Source: Pseudorhodoplanes sinuspersici
GTDB lineage: Bacteria > Pseudomonadota > Alphaproteobacteria > Rhizobiales > Xanthobacteraceae
Length of the DNA stretch: 64,000 nt
Direction: 5' to 3'
Assembly (NCBI RefSeq): GCF_002119765.1
Contig: NZ_CP021112.1
Coordinates: 4,024,501 to 4,088,500 of the forward strand
The translations under genes were made by a program, and so were the position numbers. The notes beneath the pieces are model-generated. The model saw only the letters and a list, made by a program, of their open reading frames with translations, did no database searches and was not told where the DNA came from. Positions 34,068 through 41,423 of the stretch are shown piece after piece. How positions within the stretch are numbered: the first letter of the stretch is position 1; each line of letters begins with the position of its first letter.

Positions 34068-34098
34068 TTGACCTTCCTATCATGGGAAGGTGTACACT
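34068..34098 (+). promoter_or_regulatory. CueR-type promoter of cueR
   Basis: -35 TTGACC (34068-34073) and -10 TACACT (34093-34098) are 19 bp apart, the long spacer typical of MerR-family promoters. Within it ACCTTCC and GGAAGGT (34071-34077 and 34085-34091) form the dyad typical of CueR/HmrR operators. The same arms recur before copA at 45936. Confidence 0.8.
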
Positions 34099-34137
34099 TC
34101 ATGGCCTTCTATCAATCAGGCCGGGAAGTTGGACGAG

Positions 34138-34590
34138 ATGAATATCGGTCAGGCATCGCGATCGTCGGGGGTCAGCGCCAAGATGATCCGCTATTATGAA
34201 TCAATCGGTCTTTTGCCCGAAGCGGCGCGCAAGGAGAGCGGCTACCGCGATTACGACACGATGGACGTGCACCGGCTTGCGTTCGTCAGACGGGCCCGTG
34301 ACCTCGGATTCTCCATCGAAATGATCAGGGAATTGTTGCTGCTGTGGAGCGACCGGGACCGCGGCAACGCGGATGTGCGGGCGGTCGCCAATGTGCATAT
34401 CGCCGAGTTGCAGGCGCAAGCGCTCAAACTCGAGGAGATGATCGCGACGCTGCGCCATCTCGTCAAAAGCTGCCGCGGGGAGAACCGCGCGGAATGTCCT
34501 ATCATGGCTGACCTGAGCCGGGGTGCGGCGCCGCCCCCACCTAAGTGGCCGCAGCGCAAATCGGGGCTGGCGGTCCGCGCGCGTGCATGA
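34138..34590 (+). CDS. cueR: Copper-responsive MerR-family regulator CueR/HmrR
   Basis: A 150-residue MerR regulator. HTH NIGQASRSSGVSAKMIRYYE and the YRDYDTMDVHRLAFVRRARD segment are standard. The C-terminal metal loop SCRGENRAEC has two cysteines seven residues apart, the CueR spacing for Cu(I)/Ag(I)/Au(I), and there is no cysteine at the position used by divalent-metal sensors. ATG 34138 is chosen because the -10 box lies just upstream of it. Its operator arms are found both at its own promoter and before copA, so it likely controls both. It opens the copper island. Confidence 0.9.
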   Translation: MNIGQASRSSGVSAKMIRYYESIGLLPEAARKESGYRDYDTMDVHRLAFVRRARDLGFSIEMIRELLLLWSDRDRGNADVRAVANVHIAELQAQALKLEEMIATLRHLVKSCRGENRAECPIMADLSRGAAPPPPKWPQRKSGLAVRARA

Positions 34591-34729
34591 AGGGGACGCA
34601 CGGTTCGCTATCGGTCGCAAGCTTCCCGCGACGGAAGGTTCCGGTTTTGTGGTAACGAAAAAAGACAGGTTGGCAAATTTTGCGATGCACTCTATCTTGA
34701 ATCGCTCGAGAAAAGCTGACCGAAGAACC

Positions 34730-35149
34730 ATGCTGCGGAAACTGACCAGAACCATGCGCCTGAAGGCGGCTGCTTTCGTAGCTGTTCTCTACGCATTGAC
34801 GGTCTTGGCGCCCCACGCGGCTATCGCCTTCTCCGGCCCGAACGGCATGCCGCATTGCTTCAGCGGCCAGATGAGCGTCTCGGCCCATCAGCACGGAGCA
34901 TCACAAACCACGCACCCGCATGCTGACGGGAAGGCTCACAGCCACGAGGATCCCTCGCGATCTTCTGACTCATCAGAGGACAAGGGACCGCCAGCGTCCT
35001 GCTGCGGGCTTTTTTCCTGTTCGGCGATAATTCAAGAACCCCGCGAGTTTCTGCCTGCGTCCGCTCGTGCCTCGTCGGTCGCCCTAGTGCTGCCCGATCT
35101 CGTGCACGGTCAGGGCCCGGACCGCATCAATAGACCTCCCATCGCCTGA
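34730..35149 (+). CDS. Small exported His/Cys protein with RPP tail (copy 1)
   Basis: A 139-residue protein (start ATG 34730; 34685 and 34754 also in frame). Signal peptide AAAFVAVLYALTVLAPHAAI, then a His-rich stretch (HQHGASQTTHPHADGKAHSH), a Cys cluster (SCCGLFSC) and a C-terminal end INRPPIA. Two more proteins of the same plan lie at 39368 (ending YRPPIV) and 44607 (ending LRRPPRV), all beside copper genes. Similar small proteins precede CzcC/CusC genes in other alphaproteobacteria. Periplasmic metal binding is a guess from composition. Confidence 0.6.
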   Translation: MLRKLTRTMRLKAAAFVAVLYALTVLAPHAAIAFSGPNGMPHCFSGQMSVSAHQHGASQTTHPHADGKAHSHEDPSRSSDSSEDKGPPASCCGLFSCSAIIQEPREFLPASARASSVALVLPDLVHGQGPDRINRPPIA

Positions 35150-35239
35150 TTGACGCTTCTTGCATGCTGCGCACGCGCCGGTAGCCGGGAAGGCTGCACG
35201 CGGGCGGGCAGCCATCCGTCAATCACATGGTGGGGTATT

Positions 35240-35530
35240 ATGTTCACGCATCGTCCGGTCGTATCAGCCGCAATCACGCGGCGAACGGCGCTATTCAATC
35301 AACCGATCACGCGGCTGATCGCATCCATCCTGCTCGCAGGTCTGCTCGCGGGCTGCACGGCCGCGCGGACGGCGCCGGTCGTTGTCGCCGATCCCGCCGA
35401 TGCGAACGCGCCGGTGCGCGCTGCGCGCTACAACCCCGTGCTCTCCGGCTACACGTCGCAACGCCCCGTGGGGCCGAAGCCATGGCGCGAACAGAATGAA
35501 CGCGTTGCTCCGAAAGGAGAAGCGCAATGA
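35240..35530 (+). CDS. Small lipoprotein preceding CusC
   Basis: A 96-residue protein from ATG 35240. Hydrophobic segment LIASILLAGLLAGC ends in a lipobox cysteine. The mature part has the conserved-looking block RYNPVLSGYTSQRPVGPKPW followed by REQNERVAP. Such small lipoproteins recur just before copper outer-membrane channel genes in alphaproteobacteria. It overlaps the CusC start by four bases, so coupling is likely. Role unknown; it may help the channel or bind metal. Confidence 0.7.
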   Translation: MFTHRPVVSAAITRRTALFNQPITRLIASILLAGLLAGCTAARTAPVVVADPADANAPVRAARYNPVLSGYTSQRPVGPKPWREQNERVAPKGEAQ

Positions 35531-36954
35531 AGACCATCGCAACGATCATGCGCGCGAGCCTTCTCGCGGCGACGCTTGTCCTCGCAGGCTGCGCCTCTTT
35601 CTCGGCCGATAGCGGGATGGGGGCCGTGCAGGGTCTGGCCGGCGCGCCCATCGGCAAGGAGGTCATCGCCATCCGCTCCGAGGAAGACGCCTTGGCGGCG
35701 CGATCCCTGATCGACACGCTTCTCGCCAAGCCGCTCACTGCCGATAGCGCGGTGCAGATCGCGCTGCTCAATAACCGGGACTTGCAGGCGGCGTATAACC
35801 AGCTCGGGATCTCCGAAGCGCAGATGGTGCAAGCAAGCCTGCCGCCGAATCCGACGTTTTCCATCGAACGCATCGCCGGCGCGGGCAGCGTCGAGATCGA
35901 GGCGCGCGCGATCGCCGGCATTCTCTCGCTGCTGACATTGCCTGCGCGGGCGCAGATCGCGGCCGATCGCTTCCGGCAGGCGCAGCTGCAAGCGGCGGAT
36001 ACGACCTTGCGCGTTGCAACGGATGCAAGGCGCGCTTACTTCCGCGCTGTCGCGGCGCGTTCGCTCGCCGGCTTCCTCGTCCAGTCGCAATCAGCCGCCG
36101 AAGCCGCGACGCAACTTTCCAGGGAGCTCGGCGAAAGCGGCACGATGACCAAACTCGACCAGGCGCGCAATCAGGTTTTCTTCGCGGAACTGACGGCGCA
36201 GCTGGCGCAGGCGCGCCAGCTCGCCTCGACCGAGCGCGAACGCCTGATCCGCACCATGGGGCTATGGGGCCCCGACACGGAATTCAGGCTGCCGGCGAGC
36301 CTTCCGCGCCTGCCTGGCAGGCCGAGCGCCCAACCCGATATCGAGCGGGAAGCCGTCGCCCGCAGGCTCGATCTGCAGATTGCCCGCATGGAAGTCCTGG
36401 CGCTCGCGCGCTCGGCTGATCTGACCAACGCGACGCGGTTGATCAGCGTGCTGGAGCTGGCCGGCATCAGGAAGAAGGTGACGTCGGACGAAGGGACGGA
36501 GAGGGAGCGCGGCTTCGAACTCGAGCTGCAAATCCCGATCTTCGATCTTGGAACGACCAGGGTCCGCCAAGCGGAAGAGACTTACATGCAGGCGGTTAAC
36601 CGCCTGACCGCGAAGGCCGTCAACATTCGCTCGGAGGCGCGTGAAGCGTACGGCACGTATCGCGCGGCGTATGATATCGCGCGCCACTATCAGCGTGAAG
36701 TCTTGCCCTTGCGCAAGATCATCTCGGACGAGACGCTGCTGCGCTACAACGCGATGCAGATCGACGTGTTCACCCTGCTGACCGAAGCGCGCCAGCGCAT
36801 CGCATCCACCACATCCGCCATCGAAGCCGAACGGGCCTTCTGGCTGGCCGCCGCTAATCTTGGCGCAGCCGTGCTGGGCGGCGGCGCAGCCGCCGCTGAA
36901 GGAGCCACGCCGGGCGCAACGATGGCAGCCGCTGAAGCCGGCGGCGGACACTAG
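35527..36954 (+). CDS. cusC: Outer-membrane channel of copper efflux, CusC/TolC family
   Basis: A 475-residue TolC-family lipoprotein: lipobox TLVLAGC near residue 22. Two OEP repeats are visible (SAVQIALLNNRDLQAAYNQL / GISEAQMVQASLPPNP, and LDLQIARMEVLALARSADLT). It forms the trimeric channel for the RND complex of CusB (39870) and CusA (41420). It follows the small lipoprotein with overlap. The long Ala/Gly-rich C-terminus (AAVLGGGAAAAEGATPGATM) is unstructured. CzcC-type function for divalent metals is the alternative, but the neighbours are copper genes. Confidence 0.88.
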   Translation: MKTIATIMRASLLAATLVLAGCASFSADSGMGAVQGLAGAPIGKEVIAIRSEEDALAARSLIDTLLAKPLTADSAVQIALLNNRDLQAAYNQLGISEAQMVQASLPPNPTFSIERIAGAGSVEIEARAIAGILSLLTLPARAQIAADRFRQAQLQAADTTLRVATDARRAYFRAVAARSLAGFLVQSQSAAEAATQLSRELGESGTMTKLDQARNQVFFAELTAQLAQARQLASTERERLIRTMGLWGPDTEFRLPASLPRLPGRPSAQPDIEREAVARRLDLQIARMEVLALARSADLTNATRLISVLELAGIRKKVTSDEGTERERGFELELQIPIFDLGTTRVRQAEETYMQAVNRLTAKAVNIRSEAREAYGTYRAAYDIARHYQREVLPLRKIISDETLLRYNAMQIDVFTLLTEARQRIASTTSAIEAERAFWLAAANLGAAVLGGGAAAAEGATPGATMAAAEAGGGH

Positions 36955-36966
36955 GAGACGAAAACC

Positions 36967-38364
36967 ATGGATCATTCACGCAGGGAATTTATGGGCGGCG
37001 CAGGCCTCGTGCTGGCAGGCGCAACCCTGGTCGCGGGGCGCGGCATGGCGAGCGAGATACCGGAAGCGGTTATTCAGGAATCGCCTGCGATGCAACCGCC
37101 GCTTTATCCGAAGACGGGCCGCGACTATCAGCCCGTCGTGACGCTGAACGGCTGGACGCTGCCCTTCCGCATGAAGGATGGATGGAAAGAATTCCATCTC
37201 GTCGCCGAACCCGTCGTGCGTGAGATCGCGCCCGGCATGAAGGCGCATTTCTGGGGCTATAACGGCCAGTCGCCCGGGCCCACCATCGAATGCGTCGAAG
37301 GCGACAAGCTGCGCATCTTCGTCACCAACAAACTGCCCGAACATACGACCATCCATTGGCACGGCGTGATGCTGCCGAACGGCATGGACGGCGTCGGCGG
37401 GTTGACGCAGCCGCATATCAAACCCGGCAAGACCTTCGTCTATGAATTCGAGGCGCGGCGCAGCGGCACGTTCATGTACCACCCGCACGCCGACGAGATG
37501 GTGCAGATGGCGATGGGCATGATGGGCTCGCTCGTCATCCATCCCGCCGATCCCAAGTTCATGCGCGTCGATCGAGACTTCGTGTTCGTGATGGCGAGCT
37601 ACGACATCGATCCCGGCAGTTACGTTCCCAAGGTCATGACTATGACCGATTTCAATTTGTGGACGTGGAACAGCCGCGTCTTCCCCGGCATCGATCCGTT
37701 GGTCTGCGGCCTTGGCGACCGCGTGCGCGTGCGCATCGGCAACCTGACCATGACCAACCATCCGATCCACAAGCACGGCGCGCCGTTCACCGTCACCTGC
37801 ACGGACGGCGGATGGGTGCCGGAGACCGCACGCATCCCGGAAGTGACGACCGACGTGCCGGTCGGCGCGATGCGCGCTTTCGAGTTCATCGCCGACGAAC
37901 CCGGAGACTGGGCGTTCCATTGCCACAAATCGCACCACACGATGAACGCGATGGGCCATGAGGTGAAGACCTTCATCGGCGTCAACAAGGACACCGCCCG
38001 CAAGGTGATCAGGAGGCTGGTCCCGGACTATATGCCGATGGGCTCTGCGGGTATGGCCGAGATGGGCGAGATGGAAATGCCCATGCCCGACAATACGCTG
38101 CCGATGATGACCGGCTTCGGCCAGTTCGGCCCCATGGAAATGGGCGGCATGTTCTCGGTCGTGAAGGTCCGCGAAGGCATCAAACGCGACGATTACAAGG
38201 ACCCGGGCGACTACAAGCATCCGGCAGGTACCGTCGCCTACGAGTTCAAGGGCATCGTGACCGAACCGGCGCGCAAGGGCCCGCCGCCATCTTCCACGAA
38301 AACGAAAATGGAATTCAACGTGATCAAGCCGGGCTCGAACGGTCCAGCCAAGCACCAGCATTAA
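36967..38364 (+). CDS. Multicopper oxidase, Tat-exported (CopA/CueO type)
   Basis: A 465-residue multicopper oxidase. Twin-arginine signal HSRREFMGGAGLVLAG at the N-terminus. The four copper-ligand clusters are present: TTIHWHGVMLPNGMDG, GTFMYHPHADEM, NHPIHKHGAPF and WAFHCHKSHHTMNAM. A Met-rich stretch after the last cluster (MAEMGEMEMPMPDNTLPMM) is typical for copper-handling members. It probably oxidises Cu(I) to Cu(II) in the periplasm. It lies 12 bases after cusC and before the cupredoxin, in the same operon. Confidence 0.92.
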   Translation: MDHSRREFMGGAGLVLAGATLVAGRGMASEIPEAVIQESPAMQPPLYPKTGRDYQPVVTLNGWTLPFRMKDGWKEFHLVAEPVVREIAPGMKAHFWGYNGQSPGPTIECVEGDKLRIFVTNKLPEHTTIHWHGVMLPNGMDGVGGLTQPHIKPGKTFVYEFEARRSGTFMYHPHADEMVQMAMGMMGSLVIHPADPKFMRVDRDFVFVMASYDIDPGSYVPKVMTMTDFNLWTWNSRVFPGIDPLVCGLGDRVRVRIGNLTMTNHPIHKHGAPFTVTCTDGGWVPETARIPEVTTDVPVGAMRAFEFIADEPGDWAFHCHKSHHTMNAMGHEVKTFIGVNKDTARKVIRRLVPDYMPMGSAGMAEMGEMEMPMPDNTLPMMTGFGQFGPMEMGGMFSVVKVREGIKRDDYKDPGDYKHPAGTVAYEFKGIVTEPARKGPPPSSTKTKMEFNVIKPGSNGPAKHQH

Positions 38365-38383
38365 AACCAAAGGAGACCACCCT

Positions 38384-38884
38384 GTGAAGCGTATCACCGT
38401 ACGACCGACGATCCTCTCAAGCCTTGCCGCACTGGCGTTGTCAGCGCAGCTGCCCGCGTTCGCGGGTCCCGGCGACCCCGGTCACAGCCACGGTTCTGAA
38501 TATTCGGCGGGACAGCCGGGCGATCCCAAGAAACCCGCCCGCATCGTGCTGGTGACCATGCGCGAGACCCAGGAAGGCAAGATGATTTATGAGCCGAGCA
38601 AGCTGGACGTCAAACGCGGCGAGCAGATCAGGTTCATCATTACCAATGCGGGAGAAATCCCGCATGAATTCGTGCTGGCGAGCGAGGAAGACAACCTCAA
38701 GCACGCCGAGATGATGAAGAAGTTCCCTGAGATGGAGCACGACGATCCGAACAGCAAGACGATTCAGCCGAAGAAGAAAGCCGAGATCGTCTGGCGGTTC
38801 AGCAAGGCCGGCACGTTCGAATTCGCATGCCTGATCCCGGGACATCGCGAAGCCGGGATGATCGGCAACATCGGGGTCAAGTAA
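38384..38884 (+). CDS. Exported cupredoxin
   Basis: A 166-residue protein from GTG 38384. Signal peptide (ILSSLAALALSAQLPAFA), then a His-containing segment and a cupredoxin domain. Blue-copper ligands are visible: His in AGEIPHEFVL, then Cys, His and Met in FEFACLIPGHREAGMIGNIG. It likely carries copper or electrons, for example with the multicopper oxidase just upstream. It sits 19 bases after that gene. Many copper operons have such a pair. Confidence 0.9.
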   Translation: MKRITVRPTILSSLAALALSAQLPAFAGPGDPGHSHGSEYSAGQPGDPKKPARIVLVTMRETQEGKMIYEPSKLDVKRGEQIRFIITNAGEIPHEFVLASEEDNLKHAEMMKKFPEMEHDDPNSKTIQPKKKAEIVWRFSKAGTFEFACLIPGHREAGMIGNIGVK

Positions 38885-38911
38885 GCGTTGAAACGAAGAA
38901 GGAGAAAACCA

Positions 38912-39229
38912 ATGACCAGAAAAATGATGATGATTGCAGCCGTGATGGCTGTATTCGGCACGCCCTTGATGGCGATCGCGCAAAGCGAACCCGTCCAGGC
39001 GCAGGCGTCGATCGATGGCCAGGTGACAAAGGTCGATGAATCCGCCCAGAAAATCACGATCAAGCACGGCCCGATCAAGAAGTTCGAGATGGACGAAGGC
39101 ATGACCATGGTCTTCCGCGCGCAGGACCCGGCCATGCTCAAGGCCGTCAAGGCGGGCGACAAGGTGAAGTTCGAGGCGGAGCGCGTGAACGGCCAGTTCA
39201 CCGTCACGAAGATTGAAAAGGCGAAGTGA
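38912..39229 (+). CDS. cusF: Periplasmic copper chaperone CusF-like
   Basis: A 105-residue protein, ATG 38912 with AAGGAG nearby. Signal peptide (MMMIAAVMAVFGTPLMAIAQ) and a CusF domain: QASIDGQVTKVDESAQKITI, KHGPIKKFEMDEGMTMVFRA and the closing FEAERVNGQFTVTKIEKAK. Cu(I) ligands in CusF are His, two Met and a Trp. Here Met residues are in MDEGMTMVF, and the Trp position appears to be occupied by Phe. It would pass copper to CusB. It is the last gene of the cusC operon. Confidence 0.9.
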   Translation: MTRKMMMIAAVMAVFGTPLMAIAQSEPVQAQASIDGQVTKVDESAQKITIKHGPIKKFEMDEGMTMVFRAQDPAMLKAVKAGDKVKFEAERVNGQFTVTKIEKAK

Positions 39230-39330
39230 TTGCCTTGGAGGAGGGCGGCCGGGATGCCGCCCTCGTCCTTAACGGTCCCCTCACAAATCCGCGAGAAACC
39301 GCCATTTCGCGCCTGAAGTCATTCCTTGCG

Positions 39331-39360
39331 GTGACAAGCGGCGCGTGGATCGGTTATAAT
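39331..39360 (+). promoter_or_regulatory. Sigma-70-like promoter with possible leaderless start
   Basis: -35-like GTGACA (39331-39336) and -10 TATAAT (39355-39360) are 18 bp apart. The predicted transcription start falls at about 39367, almost on the ATG at 39368, so the next gene might be translated leaderless. The ATG at 39359 overlaps the -10 box and would be excluded if this promoter is used. Confidence 0.5.
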
Positions 39361-39367
39361 GGGACCT

Positions 39368-39754
39368 ATGGTTCGCCGTATTCTGACCCTGTTCATCGCG
39401 CTCTCGATCGCGCTCGCCGGCTACGCGCCGGCGTTCGCCATGCCGGCTGACATGAACGCGGTTGCTGCCGCGCAGCCCGCGCCGCCGACTGCGGACGAGA
39501 CGGCGGACAGCGATTGCATGAAAGCGATGAAAGCGGCGGCTGACGATTGCTGCGGCAAGCCGGATCAACCAGATAAGTCCAAGTGCCTCTTCGATGACGC
39601 GTGCGCCGCGCGGTGTCATGTGAATGCCGCGGTCGAATTCACGCCTTATCCTGCATTCGTGCACCGCGCGGCGTCGTTGCCGTTGCGCCTGGCGCCGCCG
39701 CCACCGCCTCATGCGGAGCGTCCAGGCCCCATCTACCGCCCTCCCATCGTCTGA
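39368..39754 (+). CDS. Small exported Cys-rich protein with RPP tail (copy 2)
   Basis: A 128-residue protein from ATG 39368. Signal peptide (ILTLFIALSIALAGYAPAFA), acidic linker, then a Cys-rich core (DCCGKPDQPDKSKCLFDD, ACAARCHVNAA) and the C-terminal end GPIYRPPIV. It shares plan and tail with the proteins at 34730 and 44607. It directly precedes cusB. I know of similar proteins ahead of CusB/CzcB genes but not of a characterised role. Metal buffering in the periplasm is plausible. Confidence 0.65.
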   Translation: MVRRILTLFIALSIALAGYAPAFAMPADMNAVAAAQPAPPTADETADSDCMKAMKAAADDCCGKPDQPDKSKCLFDDACAARCHVNAAVEFTPYPAFVHRAASLPLRLAPPPPPHAERPGPIYRPPIV

Positions 39755-39869
39755 TCCTTGAACGCTGCCAATCCGGCTTGAGCCGGAGGTGACGCCTGCT
39801 TCGCAGCGCATGCGGCTATCCGCGCGCGGTGAATCCGGCCCGCATAACCGTCAACATTCGAGGATCATC

Positions 39870-41423
39870 ATGAAGATTACACTCGCTTCCCTGCGAAGCG
39901 TTGCGCTTGGCGCGCTCGCTTCGCTTATCATAGCGTCTGCTGCGGTGCAGGCGCAGCCAACGCCCGGCTTCGAGCCGGTCGCCGCCGAAGTGCCGGTCGG
40001 CAAGAACGTGCGCATTGAACTGCGTCTGACGGGCATCACCCCGCCGCCTGCGCTTGCCGACATCACGATTGAACGGCAACGCATCGACATGGGACCGGAC
40101 GGCATGGAGATGATGGCCGCGCCGCTCAAGCCAGTGCCCGGCACGCCACCCGGCATTCTCGCCTTCCAGACCGACCTGTCCATGGCGGGACGGTGGGCGC
40201 TGACGATTACCGCGCGCGTAAAGGGCCAGAGTGCGCCGATCACGTCCAAGATCATCTTCACGGCTGTCGAGAAAAAATCGGACGCCGCGCCTGCGCCAGG
40301 GAGCAAGCGCAAGATCGTTTACTACCGCAACCCGATGGGACTGCCGGACGTCTCGCCGACGCCCAAGAAGGACTCAATGGGGATGGATTACATCCCCGTC
40401 TACGAGGACGAGGCCAACGGGCCGCGGGGCAGCGTGCGCCTCGCGTCTGAAAAGGTGCAGCGCGCCGGGGTGCGCCTAGAGCCTGCAACCCTGCAACAGG
40501 TGGCCCGCACCGTGCGCGCCCCCGGCACGGTCAGCGCGGACGAAACCCGTCTTGGCGTCGTCACGGCCAAGTTCAATGGCTTCGTCGAGGAGCTCTATGT
40601 TCCCGCCGTCGGTGAACGCGTCAGCAAGGGCCAGAAGCTGATGCGGGTCTGGATTGAATCGCCGGAAATCCTGCAAAAGCAGGCTGACCTGACCACGACG
40701 CTGATCGGCGCGACGCGGTCTTCCATCAGCTATGAAGGCGCGGAACGCAATCTGCGTTTCTTTGGTTTCACGGACGAAGCCGTTGATGAAATCAGGAAGG
40801 CCGGCCGTCCGTTGCGCTCGCTGACCTTCAACGTGCCGCGCGACGGCACCGTGCTGGAAAAGCCTGCCGTGGTCGGCATGCGGTTCTCCTCGGGCGACAC
40901 GCTGTTTCGGACAGCGGACCTCACGACCTTGTGGGTGATCGCGCAAGTGCCGGAAAGCGACATCGCCGTTATCCGCGAAGGACAGCAGGCGAATGTCAGC
41001 TTCAAGGCGTTTCCCAATGAACCGCGCGAGGGCAAAGTCGCCCTGATCTATCCCGAGCTCAATCCCGCGACCCGCACCGTGCCGGTGCGAATCGTGGTCG
41101 ATAACAAGGATATGCGCCTTCGCCCCGGCCTGTACGCGGAAATCAGTTTCGCAGGCGAGGCGCAGGACAAGGTGGTGACGGTGCCTGATTCCGCCGTCAT
41201 CGACAGCGGTCAGCGGCGCGTCGCTTTCGTATCGAAGGGCGAAGGCCTGTTCGAACCGCGCGACGTGGAGCTGGGCAGGCGCGGCAACGGGCTTGTCGAG
41301 ATCCGCAAAGGCATCGAAGCCGGCGAGAACGTCGTCGTTCGCGGCAATTTCCTGATCGATGCGGAAAGCAATCTGAAGGCCGCGCTCGCAAGCTTCGCGC
41401 CGCCGGCAGAGGCCGTCCAGTGA
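39870..41423 (+). CDS. cusB: Copper RND adaptor CusB-like
   Basis: A 517-residue membrane-fusion protein; ATG 39870 with GAGGATC before it. After a signal peptide (ALGALASLIIASAAVQA) comes an extra N-terminal domain of FixH/YtkA type (GKNVRIELRLTGITPPPALA, GRWALTITARVKGQSAPITS). A heavy-metal-binding motif follows (YYRNPMGLPDVSPTPKKDSM, then GMDYIPVY) and then the usual adaptor core (VAKFNGFVEELYVPAVGERV-like). The extra domains suggest metal capture in the periplasm. It overlaps cusA by four bases. Confidence 0.9.
   Translation: MKITLASLRSVALGALASLIIASAAVQAQPTPGFEPVAAEVPVGKNVRIELRLTGITPPPALADITIERQRIDMGPDGMEMMAAPLKPVPGTPPGILAFQTDLSMAGRWALTITARVKGQSAPITSKIIFTAVEKKSDAAPAPGSKRKIVYYRNPMGLPDVSPTPKKDSMGMDYIPVYEDEANGPRGSVRLASEKVQRAGVRLEPATLQQVARTVRAPGTVSADETRLGVVTAKFNGFVEELYVPAVGERVSKGQKLMRVWIESPEILQKQADLTTTLIGATRSSISYEGAERNLRFFGFTDEAVDEIRKAGRPLRSLTFNVPRDGTVLEKPAVVGMRFSSGDTLFRTADLTTLWVIAQVPESDIAVIREGQQANVSFKAFPNEPREGKVALIYPELNPATRTVPVRIVVDNKDMRLRPGLYAEISFAGEAQDKVVTVPDSAVIDSGQRRVAFVSKGEGLFEPRDVELGRRGNGLVEIRKGIEAGENVVVRGNFLIDAESNLKAALASFAPPAEAVQ

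Noticed and set aside
36976-38397. Minus-strand open frame of 473 codons opposite the multicopper oxidase
   Set aside because: His/Asp/Arg-rich antisense product; the plus-strand oxidase has all four copper motifs.
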